Assembly: GCF_018070075.1 (NCBI RefSeq)
Contig: NZ_JAGPXE010000003.1
Span: forward strand, 62,001-126,000
Origin: Saccharopolyspora endophytica
GTDB taxonomy: Bacteria; Actinomycetota; Actinomycetes; Mycobacteriales; Pseudonocardiaceae
Reading direction: 5' to 3'
Length of the DNA: 64,000 nucleotides
A program made the translations under genes and the position numbers. Numbering within the stretch: position 1 is the first letter of the stretch; the number at the start of each line of letters is the position of its first letter. Below are positions 32,983 to 42,862 of this stretch, one piece after another. Below the pieces are notes generated by a model that was given only the letters and a program-made list of their open reading frames with translations, was not told the DNA's origin and did no database searches.

Positions 32983-33251
32983 GGGAGCTCCTGGAACGAC
33001 AGGCGTTGACGAGAAGCGGGGCGTCGGGCCGCAGTGTTGCCGCTGGCGCGCCTCACGGAACGGCTTCGCTGTTCGAGGAGCCGAGCGGGATTCTAAGGCA
33101 TCGGATTCGGCCGGTCACCCGAATTTGGCGCGGCTCACTCGGCTTTGACCCCGAATGGAATAGTTGCGTAACGAAACGATTCGATGTGATCCGGAAGCCG
33201 CCCCGGTGGTGCGACCATGCGGAAAGGCGAGCGATTCTGGAGGACGTTTCC

Positions 33252-34568
33252 GTGCCACTACCCGTCGAGATCGGGATCGGTACCCGCACCAGGATCGGCT
33301 ACTCGTTCGGCTCGCTGGTCACAGGCTCGTTCTCCACCGTGCCCGGTCTGCTCCTGCTGCCGTACCTGACCGACACCCTGGGCGTCCCCGGCGCGATCGC
33401 CGGCGCCATCGTGCTGCTGCCGAAGGTGTGGGACGTGGTGTTCAACCCGATCGCCGGGAGGTTGTCGGACGCGAGCCTCGTGTGCCACGGCAGCCGACGG
33501 CCGTTCCTGCTCTTCGGCGGCCTGGCCGTCGCGGTGCTGTTCGCGGGCATCTTCGCCCACCCCGGCTTCGGTGACACGGCGCTGGACGCCGGGTACGTGA
33601 TGGTGCTGTACCTGCTGTGCGCCACCGCGTTCGGGCTGTTCCAGGTGCCCTTCAACGCGCTGCCCGCCGAACTCACCGACTCCTACGGCGAGCGCACGCG
33701 GCTCACCAGCTGGCGGATGGGATTCCTGGCGGTGGCGGTGCTGCTGGCCGGTGGCGGCGCGCCGGGCATCGCCAACGGCATCGGGGGAGTGGCCGGCTAC
33801 CGGGTGATGGGCGTGGTGATCGGGCTGGTCATCCTGCTCGGGGCGGTGCTGATGGTCCTGGGCATCCGCGACGCTCCGGTCGGTCGGCGGCGACCCGGCG
33901 CGCAGGGGTGGCGCGACCTGGTGAGCACGATGCGGCGGTGGCGTGCGTTCCGGCGCCTGGTGCTGGCCTACTCGGTGCAGGCCCTCGGACTGGCGACCCT
34001 GCTGGCCGGTGTCAGCTACGCGTCCCGGTACGTCTTCGGCGATCCGGCGGTGCAGACCTGGTTGTTCGCCGGGTTCGTCCTCCCCGCCCTGATGACGATG
34101 CCGCTGTGGCCGAGGATCGGGGAACGCCAGGGCAAGCTGTGGGGATTCCGGGCTGCCTGCATCACCTTCGGCGTGGCCTGCGCCGGTCTGTGCGCGGCGC
34201 TGGTGCTTCCGGTGGGCGTGTCGTTCGTGTTCGTCGCGCTCGCCGGAGTCGGCTACGCGGGCATCCAGGTGTTCCCGCTGGCGATCATGCCGGACCTGAT
34301 CACCGCGGAGGAGGAGCGGACCGGCGAGACCCGGGCGGGCGTGGCTGCCGGGGTGTGGACCGGCGCGGAGACCTTGGGCATGGCCCTCGGTCCGGGGCTT
34401 TTCGGTCTGGTGCTCGGAATCGGCGGTTACGTGTCCAGTGTGGACGGTGTGGTGCCGCAGCCGGGCAGCGCGGTGACCGCGATCGTGCTCGGCTTCTCGC
34501 TGCTGCCGGGCGCGCTGGTGCTGCTGGGATTGCCGCTGCTGCGGCGTGACGTGCTGGAGGGGCGATGA
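33252..34568 (+). CDS. GPH/MFS-type cation-linked transporter
   Basis: This 438-residue membrane protein with about 12 helices belongs to the glycoside-pentoside-hexuronide (MFS_2) family: 'RTRIGYSFGSL' at the start, 'PKVWDVVFNPIAGRLSD' in loop 2-3 and 'QVPFNALPAELTDSYGERTRLTSWR' in the middle, the last being a strong family mark. It should import a sugar, amino-lipid or other polar substrate with a cation. The GTG start has GGAGG 8 bases upstream. Its stop overlaps the start of the PLP-lyase gene (ATGA), so uptake and breakdown of one substrate are probably coupled. Confidence 0.87.
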   Translation: MPLPVEIGIGTRTRIGYSFGSLVTGSFSTVPGLLLLPYLTDTLGVPGAIAGAIVLLPKVWDVVFNPIAGRLSDASLVCHGSRRPFLLFGGLAVAVLFAGIFAHPGFGDTALDAGYVMVLYLLCATAFGLFQVPFNALPAELTDSYGERTRLTSWRMGFLAVAVLLAGGGAPGIANGIGGVAGYRVMGVVIGLVILLGAVLMVLGIRDAPVGRRRPGAQGWRDLVSTMRRWRAFRRLVLAYSVQALGLATLLAGVSYASRYVFGDPAVQTWLFAGFVLPALMTMPLWPRIGERQGKLWGFRAACITFGVACAGLCAALVLPVGVSFVFVALAGVGYAGIQVFPLAIMPDLITAEEERTGETRAGVAAGVWTGAETLGMALGPGLFGLVLGIGGYVSSVDGVVPQPGSAVTAIVLGFSLLPGALVLLGLPLLRRDVLEGR

Positions 34569-35983
34569 GGTCCGCCGACGAAGTCCTCGCCGAGCTGCGC
34601 GCGCTTCGCGCCGCCGACGTCCCCACCCACGGCGGGCACACCTTGGCCTACGTCTACGACAGCGGGCTCGACGGGCTCGATGAGCTCGGGGCCGCAGCGC
34701 ACGCGCTGGCCTCCAGCGCCAACGGCCTCGACCCGACGGCGTTCCCCAGCCTGCTGCGCATGGAGAACGACCTGGTCGCCGCCGCCTCCCGGCTGCTGGG
34801 CGGCACGGAGCGCACGGTCGGCTCGGTGACCTCGGGTGGCACCGAGTCCTGCATGTTCGCGGTCCTGGCGGCGCGCGAGGGAAACCCCGGTGTCACCGAG
34901 CCGACCGTGGTGCTGCCCTCCACGGCGCACGCCGCGTTCCACAAGGCCGCGCACCTGTTCCGGGTCCGCCCCGTGGTGGTGCCGGTCGATCCGACGTCCT
35001 TCCGCGCCGACCCGTCGTCGATGGCCGAGGCCATCGACGAGAGCACGGTGCTGGTGGTCGCCAGCGCCCCGTCGTACGCGCACGGCGTCCTGGACCCGAT
35101 AGCCGAGATCGCCGCAGTCGCGGCGGCGCGCGGGGTGCGGATGCACGTCGACGCCTGCATCGGCGGCTGGGTGCTGCCCCACCTCCGGCGGCTGGGAAAG
35201 GCGGTGCCGGAGTTCGGCTTCGCGGTCGAGGGCGTCACCAGCGTGTCGGTCGACCTGCACAAGTACGCGTACTGCCCGAAGGGCACGTCGGTGCTGCTGC
35301 ACGCCGACGCCGAGCTGCGCCGGGGCCACTTCTTCGCCGGCGCCGGGTGGCCCGGGTACACGATGCTGAACTCGACGCTGCAATCCACTCGCTCCGGCGG
35401 CCCGCTGGCCGCGGCCTGGGCGGTGGTGCACCACCTCGGTGACGACGGGTACCTCGCGCTCGCGCAGGCCTCGCTGGAGGCGGTGGAGAAGATGCGTGCG
35501 GAGATCGCCGCCGTCGACGGAGTGCGGCTGCTCGCCGAACCCGACTCCACGCTGCTCGCGATCACCACCGACGACGGGATCGACCTGTTCACTGTCGCCG
35601 ACGAGATGAAGGCGCGCGGCTGGTACGTGCAACCGCAGTTCGCCCACGAGAGCTCGCCGGCGAACCTCCACCTCACGATCACTGCCGCGAACCGGGGCGG
35701 TGAGGCCGAATTCGGTACCGCCCTGCGGGAATCGGTCGCCGATGCCCGGGCCGCGGGTCCGGTGGCGGTCGATGAGAACATGGCGGCGTTCCTCGCCGAC
35801 CTCGACCCGGACGCGCTCTCGCAGGAGGAGTTCGACGCCCTGCTCACCGCTGCGGGCATGGGCGGTGGCGCGGGCCCGCCCGAGCGGATGGCCGAGATCA
35901 ACGCGATGCTCGCGATCGCGCGCCCGAAGCTGCGGGAACGCCTCCTCCAGGAGTTCCTCGGGTTGCTCCACCGCCCGTCCTAG
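34565..35983 (+). CDS. PLP-dependent lyase/decarboxylase, sphingosine-1-phosphate lyase-like
   Basis: This 472-residue fold-type I PLP enzyme of the group II decarboxylase family has 'TSGGTESCMFAVLAA' binding the PLP phosphate, 'MHVDACIGGWVLP' contacting the ring nitrogen and the PLP lysine in 'SVDLHKYAYCPKGTSV'. The segment around the lysine and the 'AGWPGYTMLNSTLQSTRSGG' motif match bacterial sphingosine-1-phosphate lyases, which split phospho-amino-alcohols into aldehyde and phosphoethanolamine. An amino-acid decarboxylase or aminotransferase role remains possible. It is translationally coupled to the GPH transporter. The last 86 bases overlap the convergent esterase gene. Confidence 0.85.
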   Translation: MRSADEVLAELRALRAADVPTHGGHTLAYVYDSGLDGLDELGAAAHALASSANGLDPTAFPSLLRMENDLVAAASRLLGGTERTVGSVTSGGTESCMFAVLAAREGNPGVTEPTVVLPSTAHAAFHKAAHLFRVRPVVVPVDPTSFRADPSSMAEAIDESTVLVVASAPSYAHGVLDPIAEIAAVAAARGVRMHVDACIGGWVLPHLRRLGKAVPEFGFAVEGVTSVSVDLHKYAYCPKGTSVLLHADAELRRGHFFAGAGWPGYTMLNSTLQSTRSGGPLAAAWAVVHHLGDDGYLALAQASLEAVEKMRAEIAAVDGVRLLAEPDSTLLAITTDDGIDLFTVADEMKARGWYVQPQFAHESSPANLHLTITAANRGGEAEFGTALRESVADARAAGPVAVDENMAAFLADLDPDALSQEEFDALLTAAGMGGGAGPPERMAEINAMLAIARPKLRERLLQEFLGLLHRPS

Positions 35984-36908
35984 CGCTCGAAGTGACGCGG
36001 CGGAGGTGCTCGACGATCAGGTCGTAGGTCTCCCGCGCCAGGTCGTCACCGGCTCCCAGCTGGTCGTAGCCGTGATCGACACCCGGGATGTCGCGGTGTT
36101 CGAGCAGCACTCCGGCGCGGCGCAACGCCTCGGCGTAGCGCCGCCCTTCGGCGTTGAGCAGGTCGAGCTCGGTGGTGATCAGCAGTGCCGGTGCCGTCCC
36201 GGCCAGGTCCGCGCCGTTGTCGCCGTACGCGGGCGAGGCCAGCGGGTCGAGGCCGAGCGCCTTGTCGGGCAGGTAGGAGTTGTGGAACACCGCGGACATC
36301 CACGGTTTCAGGAACGGTGGCTCGGTCCGGCCGCGGGCGCTGAGCTTCGCCTGCGTCGAGGTCACCAGGTCCAGCGACGGGTAGTGCAGCACCTGCAGGG
36401 CCAGGTGCGGGCCACCCGCGTCGCGCGCCTGCCGGGCCACGGCCGTGGCCAGCGAACCACCCGCGCTCGCCCCGCCGATGCTGAGCCGCTCCGGATCGAC
36501 GCCGAGCTCTCCGGCGTGCTCGGCCGCCCAGCGCGTCACCTCGAAGCACGCCTTCGGCGGGATCGGGAACGGGTGCTGCGGCGCGACCGGGTAGTCGACG
36601 TTGAGCACCGCGACCCCGGCGCGGCGGGCCGCGAGGTAGCGGCACAGCGGGTCGTCCTGCTCGGGGTAGCGGATGATGAAACCGCCGCCGTGCAGGTTGA
36701 TGTGCAGTGGTGGTGGGACGTCGCCGCTCGCCGGCAGGTACAGCGTCGCGGGCACCACGCCGTGGGCGGTGGGAATCTCGATCCGGCGGGTCGCGCACGC
36801 GATGTCGGGGAACCGGTGCCGGCGGTTGAGGCGCGGCGCCAGCGACGTGACGCCCTGGATCAACGCGGCGGCCACGCGCGTGACGAGGGGATGGCTGAGC
36901 ACGGGCAT
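35898..36908 (-). CDS. Alpha/beta hydrolase (HSL-type esterase)
   Basis: This esterase of about 336 residues has oxyanion motif HGGGF ('INLHGGGFIIRYP'), nucleophile G-A-S-A-G-G, an Asp in 'TTELDLLN' and a His in 'GVDHGYDQ'. It should cleave short acyl esters. ATG 36908 is chosen; a GTG at 36926 would add six residues. The catalytic domain ends near 'YDLIVEHLRRV'. The last 30 or so residues, rich in Gly, Ala and Arg, are encoded antisense to the end of the PLP-lyase gene and probably have no function of their own. Confidence 0.85.
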   Translation of the reverse strand: MPVLSHPLVTRVAAALIQGVTSLAPRLNRRHRFPDIACATRRIEIPTAHGVVPATLYLPASGDVPPPLHINLHGGGFIIRYPEQDDPLCRYLAARRAGVAVLNVDYPVAPQHPFPIPPKACFEVTRWAAEHAGELGVDPERLSIGGASAGGSLATAVARQARDAGGPHLALQVLHYPSLDLVTSTQAKLSARGRTEPPFLKPWMSAVFHNSYLPDKALGLDPLASPAYGDNGADLAGTAPALLITTELDLLNAEGRRYAEALRRAGVLLEHRDIPGVDHGYDQLGAGDDLARETYDLIVEHLRRVTSSARTGGGATRGTPGGGVPAASGARSRASR

Positions 36909-37033
36909 GGCGATCACGGTAGTCACCGGTCCGCCGCGAGGGGAGTGGTCACCGGATTCGCGGTGGTGTTGTCGGGTCCGCGATCAGCTGAGTAACGTCG
37001 GTGCGGGGGACCGATGTCCAGGGGGACGCGCAC

Positions 37034-38269
37034 GTGAACATCGACGACGCCGGTCTGACGCTCGCCGATCCGACCGCCTACGCCGACGACCGGCGGCTGC
37101 ACGCCGCGCTGAGCGCGCTGCGGCGCGAAGACCCGGTGCACCGGGTCGATCCGCTGCCCGCGTTCAACCCGTTCTGGGCGGTGACCCGGCATGCCGACGT
37201 GCTCGAGGTCGAGCGGCAGCACGAGACCTTCCTCAACGAGCCGCGACCGATCCTGGTGAGCGCGGCGCAGGACCGCTACACCGCCGAGCACGGCCGGATG
37301 CTGCGCACCCTGGTCCACATCGACGATCCCGAGCACAAGGCGCTGAGATCGGTCGTGGCCGACTGGTTCCGGCCCCGAGCGCTGCGGAAGATCGAGGTGG
37401 ACGTCCGGCGCCTGGCCAAGCGCTCCGTGGACAAGATGGCCGAACTGGGCGGCGAGTGCGATTTCGCGCAGGAGATCGCCGTCGACTACCCGCTCTACGT
37501 GATCCTCTCGCTGCTGGGGCTGCCGGAGTCGGACTTCCCCCGGATCCTGCAGCTGACCCAGGAGCTGTTCGGCAGCGACGATGCCGAGCTGCGGCGCGGC
37601 CGGTCGCCGGAAGAGCTGCTGCAGGTCCTGCTGGACTTCTTCGACTACTTCAACCGGATCACCGCCGACCGGCGCGCCAACCCGACCGAGGACCTGGCTT
37701 CGACGATCGCCAACGCGCGCATCGACGGCGAACACCTCTCGGATTCCGACGCGGCCTCGCAGTACGTCATCATCGCGACCGCGGGGCACGACACCACCAG
37801 CTCCACGATCGCCGGCGGCCTGCAGGCGCTGGTGGCCCACCCGGGCGAGCTGGAGCGGTTGCGACGGGATCCGGAGCTGATCCCCTCCGCGGTCGAGGAG
37901 ATGATCCGCTGGGTCACGCCCGTCAAGGAGTTCATGCGCACCGCGACGACCGACTACGAGCTGGGCGGCAAGCGCATCGAGGCGGGTGAGTCGCTGCTGC
38001 TGTGCTACCCGTCGGCGAACCGCGACGAGGCGGTGTTCGACGACCCGTTCCGGTTCGACGTCGGCCGTGATCCGAACCGCCACCTGTCGTTCGGATTCGG
38101 CGCTCACGTCTGCCTCGGCGCGACCCTGGCCCGGATGGAGGCGCGGGCGTTCTTCGCCGAGCTGGTGCCCCGCCTGCAGCGGGTGGAACCGGCGGGCGAG
38201 CCGGAGTGGAGCGACACCACGTTCGTCGGCGGGCTCAAGCACCTGCCGCTGCGCTACCGCATCACGTGA
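37034..38269 (+). CDS. Cytochrome P450
   Basis: This 411-residue class I bacterial P450 has the I-helix oxygen motif 'TAGHDTTSS', the ExxR pair in 'VEEMIRW', and the heme loop 'FGFGAHVCLG' with the thiolate Cys at 360. It hydroxylates an organic substrate using electrons from ferredoxin and ferredoxin reductase; neither lies beside it. The GTG start at 37034 has GGGGGA 8 bases upstream; GTG 37001 would be an 11-residue extension. The substrate is unknown. The CYP125/CYP142-like spacing hints at long aliphatic or sterol-like substrates, which is weak inference. Confidence 0.9.
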   Translation: MNIDDAGLTLADPTAYADDRRLHAALSALRREDPVHRVDPLPAFNPFWAVTRHADVLEVERQHETFLNEPRPILVSAAQDRYTAEHGRMLRTLVHIDDPEHKALRSVVADWFRPRALRKIEVDVRRLAKRSVDKMAELGGECDFAQEIAVDYPLYVILSLLGLPESDFPRILQLTQELFGSDDAELRRGRSPEELLQVLLDFFDYFNRITADRRANPTEDLASTIANARIDGEHLSDSDAASQYVIIATAGHDTTSSTIAGGLQALVAHPGELERLRRDPELIPSAVEEMIRWVTPVKEFMRTATTDYELGGKRIEAGESLLLCYPSANRDEAVFDDPFRFDVGRDPNRHLSFGFGAHVCLGATLARMEARAFFAELVPRLQRVEPAGEPEWSDTTFVGGLKHLPLRYRIT

Positions 38270-38451
38270 GCCCGCGCAGGGTGGCGGGTGTGACGCGCGT
38301 GGCCGGATACTGTCGTCGGGACGCGTGGCGGCGGACCCCGAAGCGTGCTGCCCGAGGCGATCACCCGGAGTAGCGAGATGGTGTGAAGTCTTGGCACAGC
38401 AAGGTTTTTGATCTGAATGCGGTCCCCGGAACTGCCGTAGTTTTCGGGGCC

Positions 38452-38916
38452 ATGACCCCGAAGACAACGCTGTCCGTAGTCGCAGCCGCCCTGTTGATCG
38501 GTGCCGGGATGAGCACCGCAGCGGTGTCCATGTCGGCGGCCCCGGCGCCCCCGGCGGAGGACGAGGTCGTGGCGCTGGTCAACAAGGTCCGGACCGGGGC
38601 GGGGTGCGCCCCGCTCACCGTCGACGGCCGGCTGACCAAGGCCGCCACCGAGCACAGCGCCGACATGGCCCGCCGCGGCTACTTCAGCCACACCACGCCC
38701 GAAGGCGTCACCTTCGGCGAGCGGGTGCGGGCCGCCGGCTACCCCTCGCCCGGTGCCGAGAACATCGCCCGCGGCCACACCAGCGCCGACCAGGTCGTGG
38801 ACGGCTGGCTGAAATCCCGCGGCCACCGCAAGAACATCATGAACTGCTCGCTGCGGACGATCGGCGTCGGCGTCGAGCACAGCGGCAACTACTGGACCCA
38901 GGACTTCGGCCGCTGA
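38452..38916 (+). CDS. Secreted CAP-domain (SCP/PR-1-like) protein
   Basis: This 154-residue protein has a signal peptide (residues 1 to about 30, 'LSVVAAALLIGAGMS') followed by one CAP domain. Typical segments are 'LVNKVRTGAGCAPLTVDGRLTKAATEHSADMA' with its conserved His, 'GENIARGHTSADQVVDGWLKSRGHRKNIMN' (His and Glu of the CAP cavity) and 'GVGVEHSGNYWTQDFG'. Bacterial CAP proteins are exported and of uncertain role, sometimes in lipid binding or wall maintenance. ATG 38452 is preferred because the signal peptide begins there; the open frame reaches back to 38383. Confidence 0.87.
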   Translation: MTPKTTLSVVAAALLIGAGMSTAAVSMSAAPAPPAEDEVVALVNKVRTGAGCAPLTVDGRLTKAATEHSADMARRGYFSHTTPEGVTFGERVRAAGYPSPGAENIARGHTSADQVVDGWLKSRGHRKNIMNCSLRTIGVGVEHSGNYWTQDFGR

Positions 38917-38951
38917 CAGCTGTTCTGGAATGCGGTTTCTTCACCAGCTCG

Positions 38952-39854
38952 TCAGCTCGGCTCCTCCGGAGGCAGGACGATGTCGAAGGTGGTTCGGGTC
39001 CACGGCCGTCCGCCGAGGTCCCGGCCGCCGGGCACCTCAGCGGTGGGCGGCTGGCGCTCGAAGCGCTTGATCAGCGAGTCCTTGACGCCGAAGACCGCGT
39101 CGTGGTCCAGCAGGTCGTCGCCTTCGACGAAGATGTGGGTCACCAGCGTGCGCCGGCCGGGCGAGCTGACCATGAAGTGCAGGTGCGCTGCCCGCAGCGG
39201 CGAGCGCCCGGTGGCCTCCAGCATCCTCCCCACCGGCCCGTCGTGCGGGATCGGGTACGGCGTCGGGGTGAGCGCCCAGAACCCGTACCAGCCGCTCTCG
39301 TCGGTGAACAGGTGCGCGCGAGCGGCGGTGCGGTCGTCGGAGTACTGCACGTCGTAGAAGCCGTCGTCGTCGGCCTCCCACACCTCGATCCGGGCGCCCG
39401 GCAGCGGATTCCCGTTCGTGTCGGTGACGGTGCCCTCGACCCAGCACGGTTCGCCGGACGCGCCACCGGATATGTCCCCGCCCAGGTCCGCGTGCGGTGC
39501 GCCCTCGACGAAGAACGGACCGAAAACAGTGGCTTCGGTCGCGTTCCCGCGCGCCGCGTTGTTCACCGCGATGGTCTGCATGGACGCGCCGAGCACGTCG
39601 GAGAGCAGGACGAACTCCTGCCGGCGATCATCGGTGATGTGCCCGGTGTCGGTGAGGAACGCGATCGCGGTCTCCCACTCGCGCTGCGTCAACCGCACGT
39701 CGCGGATGAACGAGTGCAGGTGCGCGACCAGCGATCGCAGCACGGTGCGCAGCCGCTCGTCCTCGGTGCCGTCGAAGCTGGCCAGCACCTTGGCGACCAG
39801 TTCCTCCTCGGCTCGGCGCTGCTTGTCGTCGTCGGTGGTCTCCACGTCGGTCAT
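38952..39854 (-). CDS. Hydroxyquinol 1,2-dioxygenase (intradiol)
   Basis: This 300-residue intradiol ring-cleavage enzyme has an N-terminal helical dimerisation domain (about 1-100), then the catalytic barrel. The iron(III) ligands are the tyrosines in 'DGFYDVQY' and '[11 protein letters not shown]' and the histidines in 'RAAHLHFMV'. The '[11 protein letters not shown]' entry and the partner genes mark it as a hydroxyquinol rather than a catechol enzyme. It turns benzene-1,2,4-triol into maleylacetate. The start overlaps the maleylacetate reductase stop (ATGA), so product and next enzyme are coupled. It is the last gene of the operon. Confidence 0.9.
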   Translation of the reverse strand: MTDVETTDDDKQRRAEEELVAKVLASFDGTEDERLRTVLRSLVAHLHSFIRDVRLTQREWETAIAFLTDTGHITDDRRQEFVLLSDVLGASMQTIAVNNAARGNATEATVFGPFFVEGAPHADLGGDISGGASGEPCWVEGTVTDTNGNPLPGARIEVWEADDDGFYDVQYSDDRTAARAHLFTDESGWYGFWALTPTPYPIPHDGPVGRMLEATGRSPLRAAHLHFMVSSPGRRTLVTHIFVEGDDLLDHDAVFGVKDSLIKRFERQPPTAEVPGGRDLGGRPWTRTTFDIVLPPEEPS

Positions 39855-40912
39855 GCGCCCTCCGGTGCGGTTCCGGCCCACGCGGCGGTGAGCAGGCTGC
39901 GGACGTCCCCGGCGGTGGCCGGCCGGGGGTTGGACGCGGGGATCGCCGCGACGGACAGCTCCGCCGCCTCGTCGAGGTCCGATTCCCGCAGGCCGATGTC
40001 GCGCAACGCCGTCGGCGCACCGAGCCGGTCGCGCAGCGCCGTCAGCGCTCCAACGGCGTCGGCACCGCCGAGGGCGCCGGCGATGCGGTCGGCGGCCTCG
40101 GGGGCGGCGACCGCGTTGAAGGCCAGCACGTGCGGCAGCACGATCGCGTGGGTCTGTGCGTGCGGCAGGTCGTAGGTGCCGCCGAGCACGTGGCAGATCT
40201 TGTGGTGCATCCCGGAACCGGCCGAGGCGAACGCGACCGCCGACAAGTAGGCGCCGTGGAGCGCCAGCTCGCGGCCCTCCAGGCCGTGCGGATCGGCGAC
40301 GACCTTCGGCAACCCGGCCGCCAGCGTGCGCATGCCCTCGGTGGCCAGAGCGGCGTTGATCGGGTCCGCGCGCGGTGCCCACAGCGAGTCCACGCAGTGC
40401 GCCAGTCCGTTGAGGCCGGAGGCCACCGACAGCTCGACCGGCAGCGAGAGGGTGAGCTCGGCGTCGTAGACGACGGTTCCCGGCAGCACGCGGTCGTCGA
40501 CGCCGGTGGTCTTGCGGGCCGCCTCGGTCAGGCCCCAGACGTTGGTGGCCTCCGAACCGGCGTAGGTGGTGGGCACCGCGACGATCGGCAGCCCGCTGGT
40601 CAGGGCGACGGCCTTGGCCAGGCCGGTCGTGGAACCACCGCCCACGCACACCAGCAGGTCCACGCCGTGCGCCTGCGCCGCCGCGCGCGCCTGGTCGGCC
40701 TTGGCGACCGGCACGTGCGGTGCGACGTCGTCGTGGTGCAGGGCGACGTCGATCCCGGTGGTGATGCGCCGCGCGAGCTCGGCCTCCCGGCCCTCGGCGA
40801 TCACCATCACCGCCGTCGCTCCTCGCCGCCGGACCTCCTCGGCGAGGTTCGCCGCCGCCTTGCCCGCGCCGAACAGGACCCGCTGGCCCAGCGTCGTGTG
40901 GTCGAATTCCAT
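39851..40912 (-). CDS. Maleylacetate reductase
   Basis: This 353-residue iron-containing-alcohol-dehydrogenase-fold protein has an NAD motif '[17 protein letters not shown]' and '[15 protein letters not shown]'. Histidines in '[10 protein letters not shown]', '[10 protein letters not shown]' and '[11 protein letters not shown]' lie where the family binds metal. It reduces maleylacetate to 3-oxoadipate, which enters the TCA cycle. The start at ATG 40912 has GGAGG with 5-base spacing; GTG 40918 would overlap the hydroxylase stop. It sits between hydroxylase and dioxygenase in a three-gene operon. Confidence 0.92.
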   Translation of the reverse strand: MEFDHTTLGQRVLFGAGKAAANLAEEVRRRGATAVMVIAEGREAELARRITTGIDVALHHDDVAPHVPVAKADQARAAAQAHGVDLLVCVGGGSTTGLAKAVALTSGLPIVAVPTTYAGSEATNVWGLTEAARKTTGVDDRVLPGTVVYDAELTLSLPVELSVASGLNGLAHCVDSLWAPRADPINAALATEGMRTLAAGLPKVVADPHGLEGRELALHGAYLSAVAFASAGSGMHHKICHVLGGTYDLPHAQTHAIVLPHVLAFNAVAAPEAADRIAGALGGADAVGALTALRDRLGAPTALRDIGLRESDLDEAAELSVAAIPASNPRPATAGDVRSLLTAAWAGTAPEGA

Positions 40913-40914
40913 GC

Positions 40915-42716
40915 TCACACCTCACCTCCGGAGTCGAGGATCCCGGCCAGCACCTCGGTCAACACCGCCGCCGGATCGTCGACCAGCTGGTGGGAGCGCC
41001 AGCACACGTGCTTGTCGGGGCGCACCAGCACCGCCCCATCCTCTGGGACCTCGCGGCCCGCCGCCCAGTCGAAGTACAGATCGGTCACCGCGCGCCCGGG
41101 GCCGATCACGACCGCGTCCAGCGGCACCCCCAGCCGCTCGGCGGTCTCCTGCGCCGCTGCCGCCCACGGGTCCCCGGAGATGCCGGTGAACAGGGTGAAC
41201 CGGCCGTAGCGGGCCAGGTCGTGGGTGGACAGCGTGGTGGCGGCATCACCGACCCACACGTGCGGCAACCGCGCACCCGGCACCGTGCTGGGCCGGTAGT
41301 ACAGCTCCGGGTCGCGTTCGGATTCGGGGCGCGGCGAACCGTCGGAGACGATGGCGGTGGAGGCGTAGAACTGGCCCATCTCGACGCCGTGCGCGTTGAA
41401 CTCGTAGTTCTTCAGCTCCATCGCGTGCCGCAGCGCTTCGCGCCGCTGAGCGCCTTCGGGCGAGTCCGCGGTGCGCTCGGCGATCTTGGCGCGCATCTGC
41501 TCCTCGGTGTCGCCGTCGGTGATGCCCAGCGCCTCGAAGAGCCGCCCGAACTCGCGACCGCTCCGGTTGGCGCGCCGCACGATCTGCTCGGCCACCGGTG
41601 CCCGCTCGACCGAGTAGGTGTCCAGCAGTCGAGGGCCCGCCCAGCCGCGCAGCACGGCCGCGATCTTCCAGGCGAGGTTGTAGGAGTCCTGGATCGAGGT
41701 GTTGGAACCCAGCCCGTTCGACGGCGGGTGCTTGTGGACCGCGTCGCCCGCGCAGAACACCCGACCGGACTGCAGGTGGGTGGCCCACTGCTCGTTGTTG
41801 CCCCACAACGAGCAGCCGGTGATCTCCACGTCCAGGTCCGCCACGCCGAGCAGGTTGCGGACGATCTGCCGGGCCGCGTCGTCGTCGAGCTCCGGCGGTT
41901 CCCGGCTGATGTCGTAGCCCCACACGATCAGCCACTCGTCCCAGGGCCGCACCATGCGCACCAGGCCGGTGCCGATGCCGCCGATGTTCGATCCGGGCTG
42001 GATGACCCAGTACAGGACCGACGGGCGGTGGGCGACGAGCTCGCTGATGTCGGCCTTGAAGGTGATGTTCATGGACCCGGCGATGTCCATCCGGCCCTCG
42101 TAGGGCAGCCCGATGTCGGCGGCGACCTTCGAGCGCGCCCCGTCGGCGCCGATGAGGTACCGGGCGCGGATGTCGTACTCGTGGCCGGTGAGCCGGTCGC
42201 GCACCCGCGCGGTGACGCCGTCCGCGTCCTGGGTGTGCGAGAGGTACTCGGTGGAGAAGCTGGTGTGCGAACCGCGCACGGTCGCGTTGCGGACCAGGAT
42301 CGGTTCGAGATAGGTCTGCGGGATGTCGCAGTTCAGCGAAGGGGACGCCAGCTCGTAGTCCGCGTGTCGCGCCGGGTGGGTGCCCCAGGTGCGGATGCGC
42401 CCGATCTCGTCACCGGCGATCGAGGTGCAGAACACCGTGTCGCCCATCTGGTGGTGCGGGGTGGCTTCGGCCAGCACCTGCTCCTCGATGCCGAGGTCGC
42501 GGAAGATCTCCATGGTGCGCTGGTTGGTGATGTGCGCGCGCGGGGGGTGTTGGCGGTCCAGCGGTACTTGGTGACCATGATGTTGTCCACGCCGAGGGTG
42601 GAAAGGAACAGCGCGGCCGAAGCCCCGGCCGGGCCGGAGCCGATGATCAGCACCTCGGTGTCCACCGTGCCGGTGGTGGGAACCTCGGTGTCGGCCACAC
42701 CGTCGTTGAACTCCAT
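40915..42716 (-). pseudogene. FAD-dependent aromatic hydroxylase (phenol/resorcinol hydroxylase type), frameshifted
   Basis: Two frames together encode one protein of about 600 residues of the PheA/TfdB flavin hydroxylase family. The N-terminal frame from ATG 42716 (AGGAGG upstream) gives 'TEVLIIGSGPAGASAALFLSTLG', the FAD site, up to 'KYRWTANTPRA'. It then leaves frame in the tract 42534-42547 (GC repeat next to six G). The other frame resumes 'HITNQRTMEIFRDLGIEEQ' and runs to 40915, including 'CAGDAVHKHPPSNGLG', the second FAD motif. Two extra bases in the CG repeat explain the break exactly. The enzyme should hydroxylate a resorcinol- or phenol-type substrate to hydroxyquinol. If the frameshift is real, the pathway lacks its entry step. 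Confidence 0.85.
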
Positions 42717-42862
42717 CGTCTCGGTCCTCCTGCGACGCGCTGGTTGCCCGGGAGGCTCGCACGAGTCCGGCGCCCCACCTCCCGGACGGCGCAGATGGAC
42801 AACACCCGGTCGCGAATGGGCAACGCAGCCGGTCCGCCGCTTCCCGGAACCGCGTCGAGGTC

